Assembly (NCBI GenBank): GCA_902702965.1
Contig: CACRXP010000224.1
Coordinates: 457,046-521,045 of the forward strand
Direction of reading: 5' to 3'
Source: Spirometra erinaceieuropaei
Taxonomy: Eukaryota > Platyhelminthes > Cestoda > Diphyllobothriidea > Diphyllobothriidae
DNA: 64,000 bases
Numbering within the stretch: the first letter of the stretch is position 1; each line of letters opens with the position of its first letter. The position numbers and the translations under genes are program-made. This document shows, piece by piece, positions 24,416-36,488 of the stretch. Below the pieces are notes generated by a model. That model worked only from the letters and a program-made list of their open reading frames with translations, was not told where the DNA came from and made no database searches.

Positions 24416-25650
24416 TATATTCACGATTCGCGATTTGCATAAGTGGGATTTGGTAGGTTGCATAATGGTTTGTGGGAGGTATTTCGTTCGCTTAAAGGGA
24501 CCGTTGTTAAAAATGACTACGGGTGTCTGAAAACAAGCTTAAAAAACTTGGACGGCGGTCGAGAGGACCACCTGCAGATGACAGCGGAAAAAACTCAAAC
24601 TCTGGACACCGACATATTTGCCGCTTCAGTTTCCGTACTTCCAGAAGGTGGTCTTGCGTCTGGTTCAGATGCTTTCCATCTACTAGTTGTTTTGGTTTTG
24701 AAGCTGACAACACAGAATCTGCATGACCACCCAGATGAAATGTGAAAGGACCCGTTTGCAGTTGAACAGTGACCAGGTTGTTTACCCACCTGTTAGAGCA
24801 TACTGAATGATGCTATCAAATCGTCGTGTATTTCCGGATAAGCCTCCCGTTTGGCACGCCCATTTCCTGGATTTATGGTACCACCGCCTTAAAGAAACAC
24901 GGTAACTCCCGGGATGACCGGATTTTTGAATCGAATAATATGGTTGAGCTGTCCGCTTTGGTGCTGACTGCTTACATACTTGGTTGTTTAAAATATACAT
25001 TTTTGGCATTTCAGTAGTTCTATCCCTTCTCGCTCAAGAAGGCTTTTTCCCCGTTAGCAGTGCTTACCTGAAGACCAGAAAAGACTCCACCCCTGTTTTT
25101 ATTCTTACCAGAGGACTAATAATGTGTTGCTAGCAAAACTGGAGGGATCGCATTAGTATTTATTTTAATCATATACCGAGGCTATCGAACACTCCATTAT
25201 GAAAGCAATTTATGTGAATCTTAGTACCAGTTGCAATGTTAAAGTGAGACCACAGACCAACCCCATAATCGGTCCATTTAGCCAGGGCTGACGTATTTGT
25301 TCTTTGGAACTGAGCTCTGTTTCTGAATGGTTCATCGTTACTTTTGAGTTCTTGAACTCTTGTCTGGGCCGTCCCTGTGTAAAAATTTGGAATTATCCAA
25401 CCCTCATTCATCTACTTTAACGCTTTCCGCTTTCGCCAAAATGGCAGTATCTTTGCCGTGCGATTGATACCACAGCGAAGGAAGGCACTATCATAATATT
25501 TTTTTGGAAAAAAGCATATATCCAGACAAAAAAAATTCCTGCAGAATTAAGGTCTTATTATCTTTTGTGACTGGATGCTCTTTTCACTTCCCAAGCATAC
25601 GTTTTTTGCTCTCTCTACCTCTGACCCACTCAACCTACTCGACTATGCAG
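24416..25650. other. Intronic, no gene recognised
   Basis: Frames at 24,443-24,745 on both strands overlap each other and show no family features. The last 60 bases (TTTTTTGCTCTCTCTACC onward) are the pyrimidine tract of the next exon's acceptor. Confidence 0.4.
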
Positions 25651-25926
25651 CTACCAAAGACACCGGTTGGAATTCTGCGCAAGACGCCCACCTCCGGACT
25701 GACCAATGGGGACCAAATTGTCGCGGTGAAGAGACGTCCCGGCTCCACACCAAAGTCCGTAAAAATTGACGAATCCTCACTGCACACAAATGCCCTCGCT
25801 GGTGGCAAATCAGGCGGCGGCGGTGGTGGAGGTCGTGTTGCGACTGCAAATGTCTTGGAGAATCAGATCGCCGAATGCCTGAGGTTGGAGCGGATAGATC
25901 TGACCAAACCACCATACTCAGACGAG
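25651..25926 (+). CDS. SAM-domain protein gene, internal exon 3
   Basis: A 276-base exon of 92 whole codons (phase 0 in and out). It lies between a long pyrimidine tract ending CTATGCAG and the donor GACGAG|GTGATT. The other two frames are closed. The product starts LPKTPVGILRKTPTSG, continues with a basic Ser/Pro region (RRPGSTPKSVKIDESS) and a run of seven glycines, and ends with a more ordered segment (LENQIAECLRLERIDLTK, then PPYSDE). The composition suggests a phosphorylated, disordered linker before the folded C-terminal part. An in-frame Met lies just before the acceptor (25,645), so an alternative start cannot be excluded, but the splice tract is stronger evidence. Confidence 0.72.
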
Positions 25927-28900
25927 GTGATTTTATGCAATTAACCTTTAGGAAATGCTCGTAGAAGCTATGCCTCATGTGAGAACCTGAGGACTCACAA
26001 TTGAATTTTTCGCGAAAGTTCAGGCAATTTAAAACACGAAGGCGCCCAGCTGATCCTACAGTGATAGACTGTTTCGAGTAAATAGTTGCATCTGGAATTA
26101 AAAAGTCGACTCAAGAAAATCTATGACATATTTTGCGCAGCTGACGTTCTTTGGTGAACAACAATCGTGATATTCCAGTACTTTAAGTCCTGCAGTCGTA
26201 TTTATTCGTAAAATACTATTAACGATTTGTGGAAATAAAGCCACCTTATTTTTACCGAGGTTAGATACACAAGAAATTGGAATGAGACACGAATAGCTAT
26301 GTGTAATTAGAGATTGCAGTTGCATATTCCACTTTCCATTCGCAGGCCTGATTGGTGGTAAAGAAGCAGTTTAGATAATGTCGCAAGTTTTTTTGAAAGG
26401 CCTCTCCTTAACTACTAAAGTGCTACTGTATTTACAACATCAGATCGAACCACAATCAGATTGCACTTCAAACAATAAGAGCAGATATACTTTGAGCGGT
26501 TGGCTTAAATTGGCGGTCCGCGATTTTAAATGTTAAACATTCTAAGCGCAGTCGATGGAAACCACAGAATTTACAAACATGAAAAGGGTGCGTTTTCAGT
26601 CTTATTCGAATCACCGTTCACCCGATCCTCATCATATCCGCTCCGTCGATTGAGCTATGGAGAGCCTATTTTCTCATCTCGGACGCTCAAGTTAGTGTCG
26701 ATTATTTGTACAGAGACGGACATCTCCTTTTTACCCCAGTAGGAATACCACAGTAAATTAATTTGCCAGTCCGACATTTTAGCCCCATTTGGGAGAACAT
26801 GTGTTTCAAATTTGTGACGGCCCCGTGGTCTATCGCAAAGTCGCCTGCATGAAAAGACCATGTGAATCTTGGTGGAGGGTACGGAGAGAATCTACTATGG
26901 GAATACCCTACCAAACATGTTATGCTCGTGGTAGATGCCACTAGATACGGCTTTGGTTAATCCATTTTTAGAATGGACTTAGTCCACGTTAAGGAACTAC
27001 CAAGAAATTAATCCCGGTGAATGCAAAGTCATTTATAGTATTAATTTCAACCTTCTAGTCACGAGCGGCAGGGACTCGTGTGTTCCCATATTCTCTGGCA
27101 TGAACTTCCGTGGTGTTTTAGAAACACGTAAAGTTCCATCACAACAGCCATAAACGTGGACATTTCGGGGTACTCTTCCGGTGTAGCTGAACTTTCCCCG
27201 AGAAAAATAGACACCCGTCAAATAAAAGTGCATTCCGTTTAGGATAACGAAGGGCTCTTAAGAGTTTGCTGGATTTAACGTTCGTTCAGCTTTTCTACTG
27301 CACCGATCTGCGTGTGTATCGTAGCTTAGAACCACTGCCGAAATTGCACGATATTCTTCGCGAAGTGAGAGTTTTGGCATAAATATTGATCTCGTAATAC
27401 TTGTGAGTGCTCTAACTCTTCATTTGCGAGCGGATAGTTTAAAGCCCAGATCGTTCTCACTGGTCTTGTCTCAGTACGAATTAGCCCATCTGACCTTATT
27501 CAATTAGAGACAATTATACAAATCAAGTATTATTGTTCGATCATTTCACTGGATATTATGTATATGGTTTTCCAGTGGAATATACTCTGTCGATGTGCAT
27601 ATGGTAACTGGAGGATAATCAGGCGTCTAAGAAGATTTTTTAGCACTACTATGTAGACTCGTGTTAGTGGATAACGTTCGGACTTACTATCTATTTCAAC
27701 CTGATTGACAACTATGTCCAGACTTTCTCCAAAGAATTTAGATAAGCTGACATCGACCTCTGTTTAAAACACCATGGATATATACATGTGCATGGCTATT
27801 CGCCTGCAGTATTCAGTTTTTGGTCGCAAACTGATAAGAGTTGAGATCCTTAGCAAGTAGATTCCTTACTTCAAAAGACGGGCAATGCTCTAACAAAAGT
27901 TACATCTCTCACGGTTTTATGGGTCCGTAAGTTGCATCTTCCTTTCGGACAATCCGAAAACGCATATTGACCTCATCATCCTTGGCCTACCGGAAAAGTA
28001 TACTTCGTTTTTTATTCAATGGTATACAGTTCTAAAAACATTTAAACTTTCATTCATTTACATAATTTAACCGCCATTTTTGGGCAGAATATTAGGTGGC
28101 TCTTTTATTCTTCGGCCTCAAACATGCGAAACGACACAGCCTCTGGTCACCTTAGCAACGCAAATTGAATTTCGAATATCTGTAGCAGAGGATCGTTTTT
28201 CAAATAGCATTCTTTTTAAATCCACATTTTGCACTGATCGTGCGTTCTATTATCGCGTCGGCTGATCAGGCCACTGAATAATTTGTTGACTCAGAGCAGT
28301 AGTCCAGGACTGTTAGGACAATCGCAGTCCTTATATCCATCCAAACTTTATTCTAGCTATTCGCGTTTTTTGCTGTATTATTCAAAGTCTTCCTTGGTAT
28401 CTTACGAACACATTGAAACATTTCGAGTACATAAAATTCCCTTTTAATAAACTACTTTAGCGCTACTTGGATTATACGTAAGTGCTTCGGCGTCTTCAAC
28501 TGCTCAGTGACTAAATGACGATTACTTAACTGGGCCCCCTAATCTAGGGCGAACATCCAGTCAATAATCACAATCTTTGATCTACTTTTATGTGATATAT
28601 AGTGGAAAACGCCTGCTCGAACACGAGCGAAGTGATCTTTTCGTTATTGCATCGAAATACTGAAGTGTGATTGTTTATTCCTGTGGGAAATGAGAAAGTT
28701 GAAATAAATAAAAATCTGTTTATTAGCGCAGTGATCCCAAAGAACCACGCAAGTTATCTAGGACTGTCAATGGTCGAGGTAGCGCCTCGTCGGACCCTTC
28801 GTGCATTGGCTGAGGCTCGGTGTCTGGCAGGGTGACTTGCATGAGTGCTCTCTCTCAGCACTTCCCTCTGGCAAGTTACCTAGGCATGTGCCGTTTGTCG

Positions 28901-29640
28901 GAAGCTGTTGTTCACCACAGTCCAGTTGGTGGCCAAATAATCACATACTAAGTTCCCATGCGGGAACCTTACTGTCTTGCACTATTCAGTGCCATTGACA
29001 GGTATGCATTTGCGAATAAAGTAGTTCGCAGGAACGATTACGGTTACCCGATGTCACATCTCTAAACTAAGCTTCGAGGGGTTCTCTGGCCTAGATTATT
29101 AGCGTTATAACCTACCAGACTTTCAAAGAGCGTTTGAAATGATGGTTTGAAGAAAAAGTTATACAGACTGCACGTATCAGGGTCGCTGTGGGAAAACTTG
29201 CTGAAGCTGACAACACTGACGCTGTTGACAGGTGCCGGCACAATTGCAATTTCTTAGCGCCATGATATCGGCATGTTGGGAGATCCTGCAGTGAACCGGA
29301 AGAGGAGATTGCCGAATTGAAATGTCTTCGTCGGGTGTTAGTAGCAAATGGTTGCCCACTCAACTTCGTCAGTTTGGGCATACACAAACGAGAGGATAGG
29401 CCAAATCACACCACTTCCAAATTTTGACGGGCCCTGCCCTTTTGTGAAAAACGTCTGGGAGACGTTCGACCGCCTTCTCGAATCACTTTGCGCTGCAGAG
29501 GCAAACAGATCGGATACAACCATCCAGGGTCAGGTAATGAACCAGAGAACCCACTACCATGGCAAGAAACGTCTGGAGTTATTTATCGCACCTGGTGCAG
29601 TTGCGACCAGGGAAACCACGTCGCAGATTTTTGAAGATTG
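25927..29640. other. Intronic, no gene recognised
   Basis: Part of the 8.3-kb intron before the exon at 34,237. Many short overlapping frames on both strands (for example at 26.7, 27.1, 29.2 and 29.4 kb) show no family motif. None has both an acceptor and a donor in a phase compatible with the flanking exons. Confidence 0.4.
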
Positions 29641-29905
29641 GTCCGAACGCGAATGGCCGGTCATGCAGTAGCAGTGAAAATATATGACGCCAACTCCTAA
29701 GTCGACCCTTATCATACGAGACTCGGCCACACATTCAAATTTGAAAACGCCGAGACTCTCGCTAGAGGTGAAAATCGCGTGAGTTGCGAGCTGCTTGAGT
29801 CATGGTTCACTGGCCCCAGCCTACTAACAAGCACAAAGACCTCCCGCTTCCATATTCGGTGCTGAGACTTAACCTGGACAGAGTAATTAACCACGCGGGA
29901 AACGT
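29640..29905 (+). pseudogene. Penelope-like element C-terminal remnant
   Basis: In shifting frames the sequence gives an ENAETLARGENRVSCELLES-like segment, then WFTGP, then NKHKDLPLPYSVLRL. This is the post-endonuclease tail of a Penelope-like element, as at 22.4 and 43.2 kb. The part beyond (to about 30,118) stays open in the PYSVLRL frame (NLDRVINHAGNVKAN) and may be more of the same tail. Several stops and frameshifts; not functional. Confidence 0.5.
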
Positions 29906-30119
29906 AAAGGCAAACGCTGCTTCCGACTCCAGTGTCGATGAGTCGAGTCGTCGAATAATTGTCCCGCCACCGTCCAACACGGATTATAAAATCGCGGCGA
30001 TTACCGACTCTATTGATCACCGCCAAGCCATTAATGCACCAAGGGTAACCATCCTAGAAGAAGGGGGAGGGCGTCAATTTTCACAGCTTAGCGACTACAT
30101 CCTGGATTTTCGAACATGA

Positions 30120-31796
30120 TTCCGAAACGTGAGGCGGACACGGCCGTTGTTCTGGAGATCGTGTCTACTTATCCCCAGAAGTGTGGCTGCTATCGAGAGA
30201 TTCAGAAGACTTTATCATTTATTTCTTGTCTTTTAGCACAAAATGTGGTACTCAAGAAGAGCTTGTTAAATTTCCTTAACAGCTTGTATGTTTACTCAGA
30301 ATGAGTAAGGAAATATCGACATGAGAGCATAAGTCTTTTAACCCTGGCTTATTAACTGTGGTTCAGCTATTTTAACTAGAAAGCATGTAAAACACGTCGA
30401 ATGCAAAAGGATGTGGCCAACACCAGGCCAGCAGTTCTTTGGAATGTCTGCACTTTTGGTATTGTTTGCTGCTCAGCTGACTCGTTATTTAGACCCTGGG
30501 GAGTCCCCCAGTTCAGATGAAAAACTTTTAAGGTAGAATTTATTGCGCACCAGTTGATGGAGACTACGGTAGCCATTTCACGTTTGAATGGTATCGTTAG
30601 TCAGCCGTAATACAAGCCTAACCCTGAAGGAACTTATAAGTTGAGGGACGAGATCGACTGACCATTTTGTTAGAAGTAGTTTCATCTGAACTTCAATGCC
30701 GTTTGTTTAGATGAGTCAGAACTGAAAATTCCAACATGTTGTCATAAAAGGCGCTTCCTTGTCGCTATGCGGCCGCCAGCTTAAAAACAAAACAAAAAAC
30801 CTCCTTTCTTCAGGCAGTTGAAATGCACCAACGAAAAACATTCTGTCACGACAGGGAGCATCTAAACAGCAGAATTGATTCAATTGTCTTTTACACTTAG
30901 AATCATTATTGCTGGCTAAATTCAATTTGGCGTTTAGCATTTATCGAGGTCTTGTAAATCCAACAGTTCCCTGCAAAAACATACCTAAAGTATCTTTCTT
31001 ATAGTATTTGAGTCTTTTAAATCTTAAAAATATGTACTTGATGAAGGTCTAGGTCTTGACATTAGGATGTCCGCAATTATGCGATTTTAAAGACAATGAG
31101 ATCCGTACTCAAGCAGAGCCCTATCCCCACTTTATAATTGTTACTTACGAAGCATTCAACATGGTCAATATAAACTGATGGATTTTGTTAGTCCCAAAAG
31201 GCACCTATTTAATAGCACAGGGCAACCTATCATTTTGGTAGACGGTAAAAGTATTGTTTTTTAGACTGAAGTTCCTAAATGCAAGTTAAACATCACATCT
31301 GGTTTAAGATTTTCCGAGGTCATGCTTGGCTAAGGTGATTTTGAAGGCGCTCGAAAAGATGCATGTTAAAAACCTACATACTGCCGTGAATGCAATATTA
31401 TGGGATTATGTTGCCGGATTAGCAACGTCTCAGCCCTATCGTAGCAGTGCTTTATAACAAAAATCACATTGCAGTACTCGAGTTCACGTCTGCCAATTAA
31501 CGTACCCTTCTGTATGACCGTGAAATTCAAATTCTTCCAGGTCTTTTTCCATTCGCTGGGTGGGCTGTTTCCTGCGCCATCCAGCTTTGACTAGAACAAG
31601 ACGGACGTCCACAGACCGCTGTGTGACGAGAATCCGACAATAATACTTTCATTTACACAATGAATAAGTGTGGTTTTCTGAGAGGGTAAACTTTTTAATG
31701 GCCAAAAACAGTTAACAGACTACATTGTCCAGTGGAAATATGAGAATACGCCCTTTGACGGATTCCTCGACTTAGGCTTTACGAAACCTTCGTATA
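30120..31796. other. Intronic, nothing recognised
   Basis: No coding frame with family features, RNA gene or shared repeat was recognised. Confidence 0.4.
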
Positions 31797-32290
31797 TTTA
31801 CCTAAATATTTCTTTGGTAAGATGTGGTTATGTAGCCACACCTGATGGACACAGTACTGTTGACCTTCTTAATTATTTTGAGTTGGTGTGAGTACGTTGG
31901 CATGGACTTGCTGTGCGTTGCGGTGTGTTCTGTTGGCGGCCTTGTTTCTTTGTTGCCGTGTCTACCTTTTTTGGCCCAATGTCGGTAGTCTTTCTTGACT
32001 TTCGGCCTGTATTCTCCGTCTAAATTTTGCGTTGGATGTTTCAGGATTCGAGTTTAGGGCTGCGGTTATGGGTAAGGCTTAGGGGGTTGAGTTAGGGGGT
32101 AGGGGCACTGAATTTACAACCGCGCATTCCAAATTGTTTTTCTATTGCATATACTTAGTTGACCTCGTCGCCTGTGCGTTCCTAAGCCCCATCTGCAAAA
32201 GCCCCTATTACCACCGGTCCCGTATTGCAGGTGGCTGGGGTTATTTTACCTCTGGTGTGACTACATAACCTCGTCTGACCCTTCCTTGTG
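31797..32290 (+). mobile_element. MITE-like element with telomere-like core, copy 1
   Basis: The ends are imperfect inverted repeats of about 30 bases: GGTAAGATGTGGTTATGTAG on the left, and a right end whose complement is GGTCAGACGAGGTTATGTAG. The interior contains degenerate TTAGGG units at 32,050-32,105 (GGGTAAGGCTTAGGGGG, GAGTTAGGGGGTAGGGG) and CCCCTATTACCACCGGTCCC. The same element lies in the opposite orientation at 59,450-59,790. No coding frame. Confidence 0.65.
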
Positions 32291-32424
32291 CCTACTTTCC
32301 CTTTTATGGGCTGTTTGCGCATTTACAGACAGATTTATTTTTTTTTGTTTGTGATCCATTTTGCCTCACTCAAAGCAGGCGTTAACAAAGTCACATTTTA
32401 CATCGTTAGTGGCCTTTAATGAGC

Positions 32425-32702
32425 AGGCTCGTGCCCCAGTGATTAGAGGCGTTTTATTCTAACTAACGGATCGCGAGTTTGAGCCTCGGGTGTTTCACAT
32501 TTCGGGGTCGAGCATGACCGGCTGACGACGGTTAATAAGCCAGAAATGGCCATTTCAGTCTTCCTTGTCTTTGTCGGTAATAACATACTGCCTATATCAG
32601 TCGCTGCCGTGCGGCTGCTGGTTGGCCTCGAGAGAGAGCTCGTAAGGCACGACGGAACGAGTGAGTTCCGTAAGAACGATCGGTGAGCGCCCCCTATCAA
32701 TG
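32425..32702 (+). mobile_element. tRNA-derived SINE, copy 3
   Basis: A plus-strand complete copy. The tRNA-like head is at about 32,428-32,495 (GGCTCGTGCCCCAGTGATTA, then B-box GAGTTTGAGCCTC). The body has GGCTGACGACGGTTAATAAG, AAATGGCC and CCTTGTCTTTGTCGGTAATA, and the 3' end is CGATCGGTGAGCGCCCCCTA. It differs from other copies by scattered substitutions. Confidence 0.78.
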
Positions 32703-32929
32703 AACAGTATGTCCAGCTGACCGAAAAATTAGACCAGCAACCTCACATCACTCCTCGTCCGCTCGTCTGGATGCTGCCTCTTACAACGGGCCGCGGGGGG
32801 AAAATGTGCTGGACCAACAGGGGGGGGCTATATCATAGCACGTCAATCGTTAGTGCAGGAGCTCCCGCATAGCAATTCAGGCTGATACCTGATCGACCCC
32901 GACAGTGGATTGGTGTCTAGATGAGGGAA

Positions 32930-33200
32930 AGAGAAATCGACACTGGCCCCTCCCACCTAGTGGGGTCCGATCCAGCCCCCTTTTTGCTGGACCAGTGTGC
33001 ATTGTGGACCAGGCAGTGTGGCGGTACAACTTGCACTGGTTTTTGCCGTGCCAGCTACCTGCGTCCCCTCCCACCCCCGGTCTTCTTGATTCTGCTGTAA
33101 GTTGGGAAGGAAAAGGCATTTGCAAGTATAACATCACTACAAACTAATTCACACGTAAATGGCCGTCTCTGCATTTCCCTTGCTGCGGAATACACGATGG
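32930..33200. repeat. Dispersed repeat family D, partial diverged copy
   Basis: The sequence around CAGCTACCTGCGTCCCCTCC, TCTTCTTGATTCTGCTG, CACTACAAACTAATTCACAC and CCTTGCTGCGGAATACACG follows the order of the 3' half of family D at 22.1, 40.7 and 56.4 kb. Confidence 0.5.
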
Positions 33201-33490
33201 ATATTGCGATCAAAATTAATACGTATGAATTTGAAAACAGGCATCCCAAGAATCATAATTCGAATAAAATATGCTCTTTGGGAAAGATAAACTAGTTTTA
33301 TTGTAAATTTTCGATCTCGGTTCCCCAAGTCGTCTTTAGACGTGAAGTAAGTGGGCAAAACAGTCAACATTTTCGGCATTCTTAAATGTTGACTGTTTTA
33401 CACACTTACTTCACGTCTGAAGACGACCTGAGGAACCTAGATCGAACATTTACAATAAAACTTATTTATCTTTCCCAAAGAGCTTATTTC
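33200..33490. repeat. Hairpin element G (inverted repeat, 125-base arms)
   Basis: The left arm at about 33,252-33,371 (ATATGCTCTTTGGGAAAGAT ... CAAAACAGTCAACATTT) is mirrored by the right arm at 33,385-33,485 (AAATGTTGACTGTTTTACAC ... CTTTCCCAAAGAGCTTATTT). The spacer is only about 12 bases. The arms contain a CTGAAGAC-hairpin-CGAA motif, discussed in the findings. A related single arm is at 37,205-37,320. Confidence 0.82.
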
Positions 33491-34236
33491 TTCCGAACGA
33501 TGTCTGTAGGGACGGTCGAACTGTCACCAGTCCTGAAACTCTTCCTTTGGCACAACACAACGGGAATTAGGAAGCAAGTGAAGGAAGAGGTGACCTCGCT
33601 TTGGAAAATAGCTCTGTCCCATACAAAGCAATACGTAAAACCGCAGCACAATTCAAGGAGAGCAGTAAATAAAACAGGTGCTGCGAGAGATTTATTTACG
33701 TTAGTTGGATTTCGCAATCGAACTGTTACAGTCTTGAAAAGTGCGAAAATCAGCAAGGTCTAACCAAATTAAGCAGTCCACTATGGCCACACCACAACCG
33801 TTCTGATAAATTGTTCGAGCTGGAAAAAATACTCTTTAAAATCCATTCGTCCAAACTGGGATTAGGTACATAAGCTGACAGAAGAAGTATAAACTGCTGG
33901 TGGACTCCTTAAGCGTTTCGGAAGACACGTTTTCATTTATTTATCGAATCGCATTTTTGTGGTACATAACATCTTAAGAAGGTCCTACAAATGATTGATA
34001 ATTATCAGCTGCAGCGTCAAGATGTGAGAATTTTCAAATAACTCTTTCGTTTGCAAGCCGGCATCACCTTGAAAGTGTGGGCTAATCGTAAAGCGTCCGC
34101 ACGACACTCATGAATCAATTACAATCACGAATCCATTGGCTAAAATGTTGGGATAGTCCATGCCATGGGGACGTCTTTTGCTGCATACATTTTGCGCTTA
34201 TTTTTGTTCATTTTTCGTTCGTTTCCTCCCAAACAG
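33491..34236. other. Intronic, nothing recognised
   Basis: A frame reading out of the hairpin (33,386-33,763) has no recognisable domain. The last 50 bases (TTTTTCGTTCGTTTCCTCCC, then AAACAG) form the acceptor of the next exon. Confidence 0.45.
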
Positions 34237-34368
34237 AACGGAGAATCCGGCATTCCACTGAAGTTGATTGAACGATATGCCAGTGAGGCTGACCAGGAAT
34301 TCAATACGATAGCTGTCACCTTGGAGGTTATTCGGGAACGTCAGCTAAGAGAAGCAGGTTTGCCCGTG
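34237..34368 (+). CDS. SAM-domain protein gene, internal exon 4 (helical segment)
   Basis: Exactly 44 codons between the acceptor CCTCCCAAACAG and a consensus donor CCCGTG|GTAAGT. It is phase 0 at both ends, compatible with the exons at 25,651 and 39,260. The product is strongly helical and charged (PLKLIERYASEADQEF, VTLEVIRERQLREAGLP), with amphipathic spacing. It leads straight into the SAM exon, so it is probably a helix packed before, or dimerising beside, the SAM domain. I could not assign the helix to a named family. Confidence 0.78.
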
Positions 34369-35354
34369 GTAAGTGATATTGCTGTATTGCCGTTTTAGAA
34401 TCCACACCTCCTGATTATTTTTTTGATTTTTTTCGGAGTAAATTGTTGCCTGGCGTTGTAAACAGCCGACACTTAAGTGACCTTTTCATCTACCAATCAG
34501 CATATTTAGAATTTCTGAATCACTTTTGCACTCACTATCATGCCACCGGGAATTTGCTATTTCACTATCACGCATATTTAACGGAGAATTGCATGCTCCC
34601 AGGAATGTTAGGCTTTAACTTAAATTCACTTTGAGGCATTTTTGTTCAGGAGATCTTTAAAGAAATATAATCGGCCATCTTCGCTGTGTTAAAATTGGTG
34701 GAGAGACTGACTTTCAACAGTCGGCTCGCAGCACCGTGTTAAAAAAACACTTGCTTTGCAAAAACAATCTTTTGTTTACATTCAAAACTGTCTTCTCTTC
34801 CCTAAGTTAACGCATCCGGTTCCATTTTCCGGCAGCTTAAGCCGCCAACACTGGCGCTGAATCCTCACGCATAAGGCACTCGTAATTTGCGGTTTTGAGC
34901 GTAGGATTAGAACCAATTGCGTTTGCTAAAATTAGGTGTTTTTGAATAGCGTTCACCTACGGGCCTAACATAAAAAGGATTTTGTTCGAAGGACGCTTAG
35001 TTAAATGACAGAGTTGGGATGAGAATGTACAGGATATAAATGTATACACTTCCCCTTCCTCCAGCCCTGTCGCAAAACCATCTGTTAATCGGAAATGGGG
35101 CTAAAAGGGGTTTCACGGGCAGGCATTGAGAACCTTACGTAAAGCTTATTGATCATTACGTCCTCAGATCAAATATGCGCTGCAGCCGAATACGTCAGAG
35201 ATAACACATACCGAGGCAGCGAAGCACTGAAAATGAATTCCATCTAAAACCGAGCTGAAGAGAGTTGTTAAGCTCATCGTCGTTCTCATCCAGGCAAGGA
35301 GAATGAAGAAGCCGAACAGTACTATGCATGCCTGTAAATATGCATGTAAAGTAG
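34369..35354. other. Intronic, nothing recognised
   Basis: Start of the 4.9-kb last intron. No coding or repeat signal recognised before the hairpin at 35,355. Confidence 0.4.
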
Positions 35355-35550
35355 GCGTTTGAAACCCCCTGTTGTGGTTTGGATCTCACTCGATTCCATT
35401 CTCTCCGCCCGTCAGCTTGCTATTGGTCTATGTATTATATGTGGTATGTGTCCTATGACACAACGTTCGTTGTCGCCATTAGCAAGCTGGCGAGCGGACA
35501 GAATGGGCTCGAGTGAGATCCAAACCACAACAGTGAGTGTCAAACGCCTA
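35355..35550. repeat. Inverted repeat (first part of family E)
   Basis: TTGTGGTTTGGATCTCACTC at 35,371 is mirrored by GAGTGAGATCCAAACCACAA at 35,512, and further in CAGCTTGCTATTGG is mirrored by CCATTAGCAAGCTGGCGAG. The spacer is about 50 bases. A diverged single arm (TGTTGTGGTTAAGATCTTGC) starts the related block at 46,880. Confidence 0.8.
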
Positions 35551-35579
35551 CTTGGCATGCTTATATGCCTCACTTCATA

Positions 35580-36305
35580 AGGCCTATGACGTACTGATAG
35601 TCGGTAACGAACTTGAAACAGTTGCCTGCGTCTGGTCTGTTTCACTATTAGCGAGCTGCCTATGTATTATATAAATACATATTCACTCAGGAATGGGCAC
35701 ATACCGATCCATTGGCTTCCCGAAGCAAACAAGCTTCGCATGGGCGATAGGGGTCACGAACAGACAACCGCCCACTAGGCTGAAGTCGGCCAAGCTATGA
35801 TAGCAGAGGGGAGACGACAGAGTCTTGGGGTGGATTGGTACAAATGCGCACCGGGCTCGTTTGCCTTTATTCAGTCAATCATAACCTTGACCACCAGCTT
35901 GGACCGGAACCACAAACATGCGTACAGACACACCTGACGCAGCTGCTCCATCACTAGGGTCTACCAGATGGGTCATAAGCACTTCATCGAACCGACGTTC
36001 ATCAGTGCCTCGCCACCTGCCAGTCTCTGTCGCTGTAGATCGAGTATTTATTGATTCAGGAATGGGCACACACCGACCTATTGGCATCCCGAAGCATACA
36101 AGCTCCGTATGAGTGGAAGGTCACGAACAGGCAACCAAGTACCAGGTCGAAGTCGGCCAAATCATAATAACAGCGAGGAGGGACTTGACATACTTCGGCC
36201 TTGTACTTGGTTGCCTGTTCGTGACCTTTGCCACCAATACGGAGCTTATTTGCTTCGGAAAGCTAATAGACCGGTGTGCGCCAATTCCTGAGGATAGAAG
36301 TTGAC
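35580..36305. repeat. Dispersed repeat family E with internal palindrome, copy 1
   Basis: GTACTGATAGTCGGTAACGA, CTGCCTGCGTCTGG, TCGTTTGCCTTTATTCAGTC and CTTGACCACCAGCTTGG recur in order at 46,960-47,200. At 36,058-36,305 a palindrome is centred near 36,180: CAGGAATGGGCACACACCGA and GTCACGAACAGGCAACCAAG on the left, their complements on the right. No coding frame recognised. Confidence 0.72.
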
Positions 36306-36488
36306 GGTCCTATCAGGCGAGAGCGAGAGGGTCCTATTTAAACCGTGTAATTTTCTAATATTTCCTATCTCCGATGATGCGCTCGAGTATGAGTGTGAAA
36401 CGTCAGATGAATAAATCATCATCCCCAGAGCTCGCCTTACCATCTTCTTCAATTTCAACACCTGGGATCAGCATTTTCGCCTACATCC

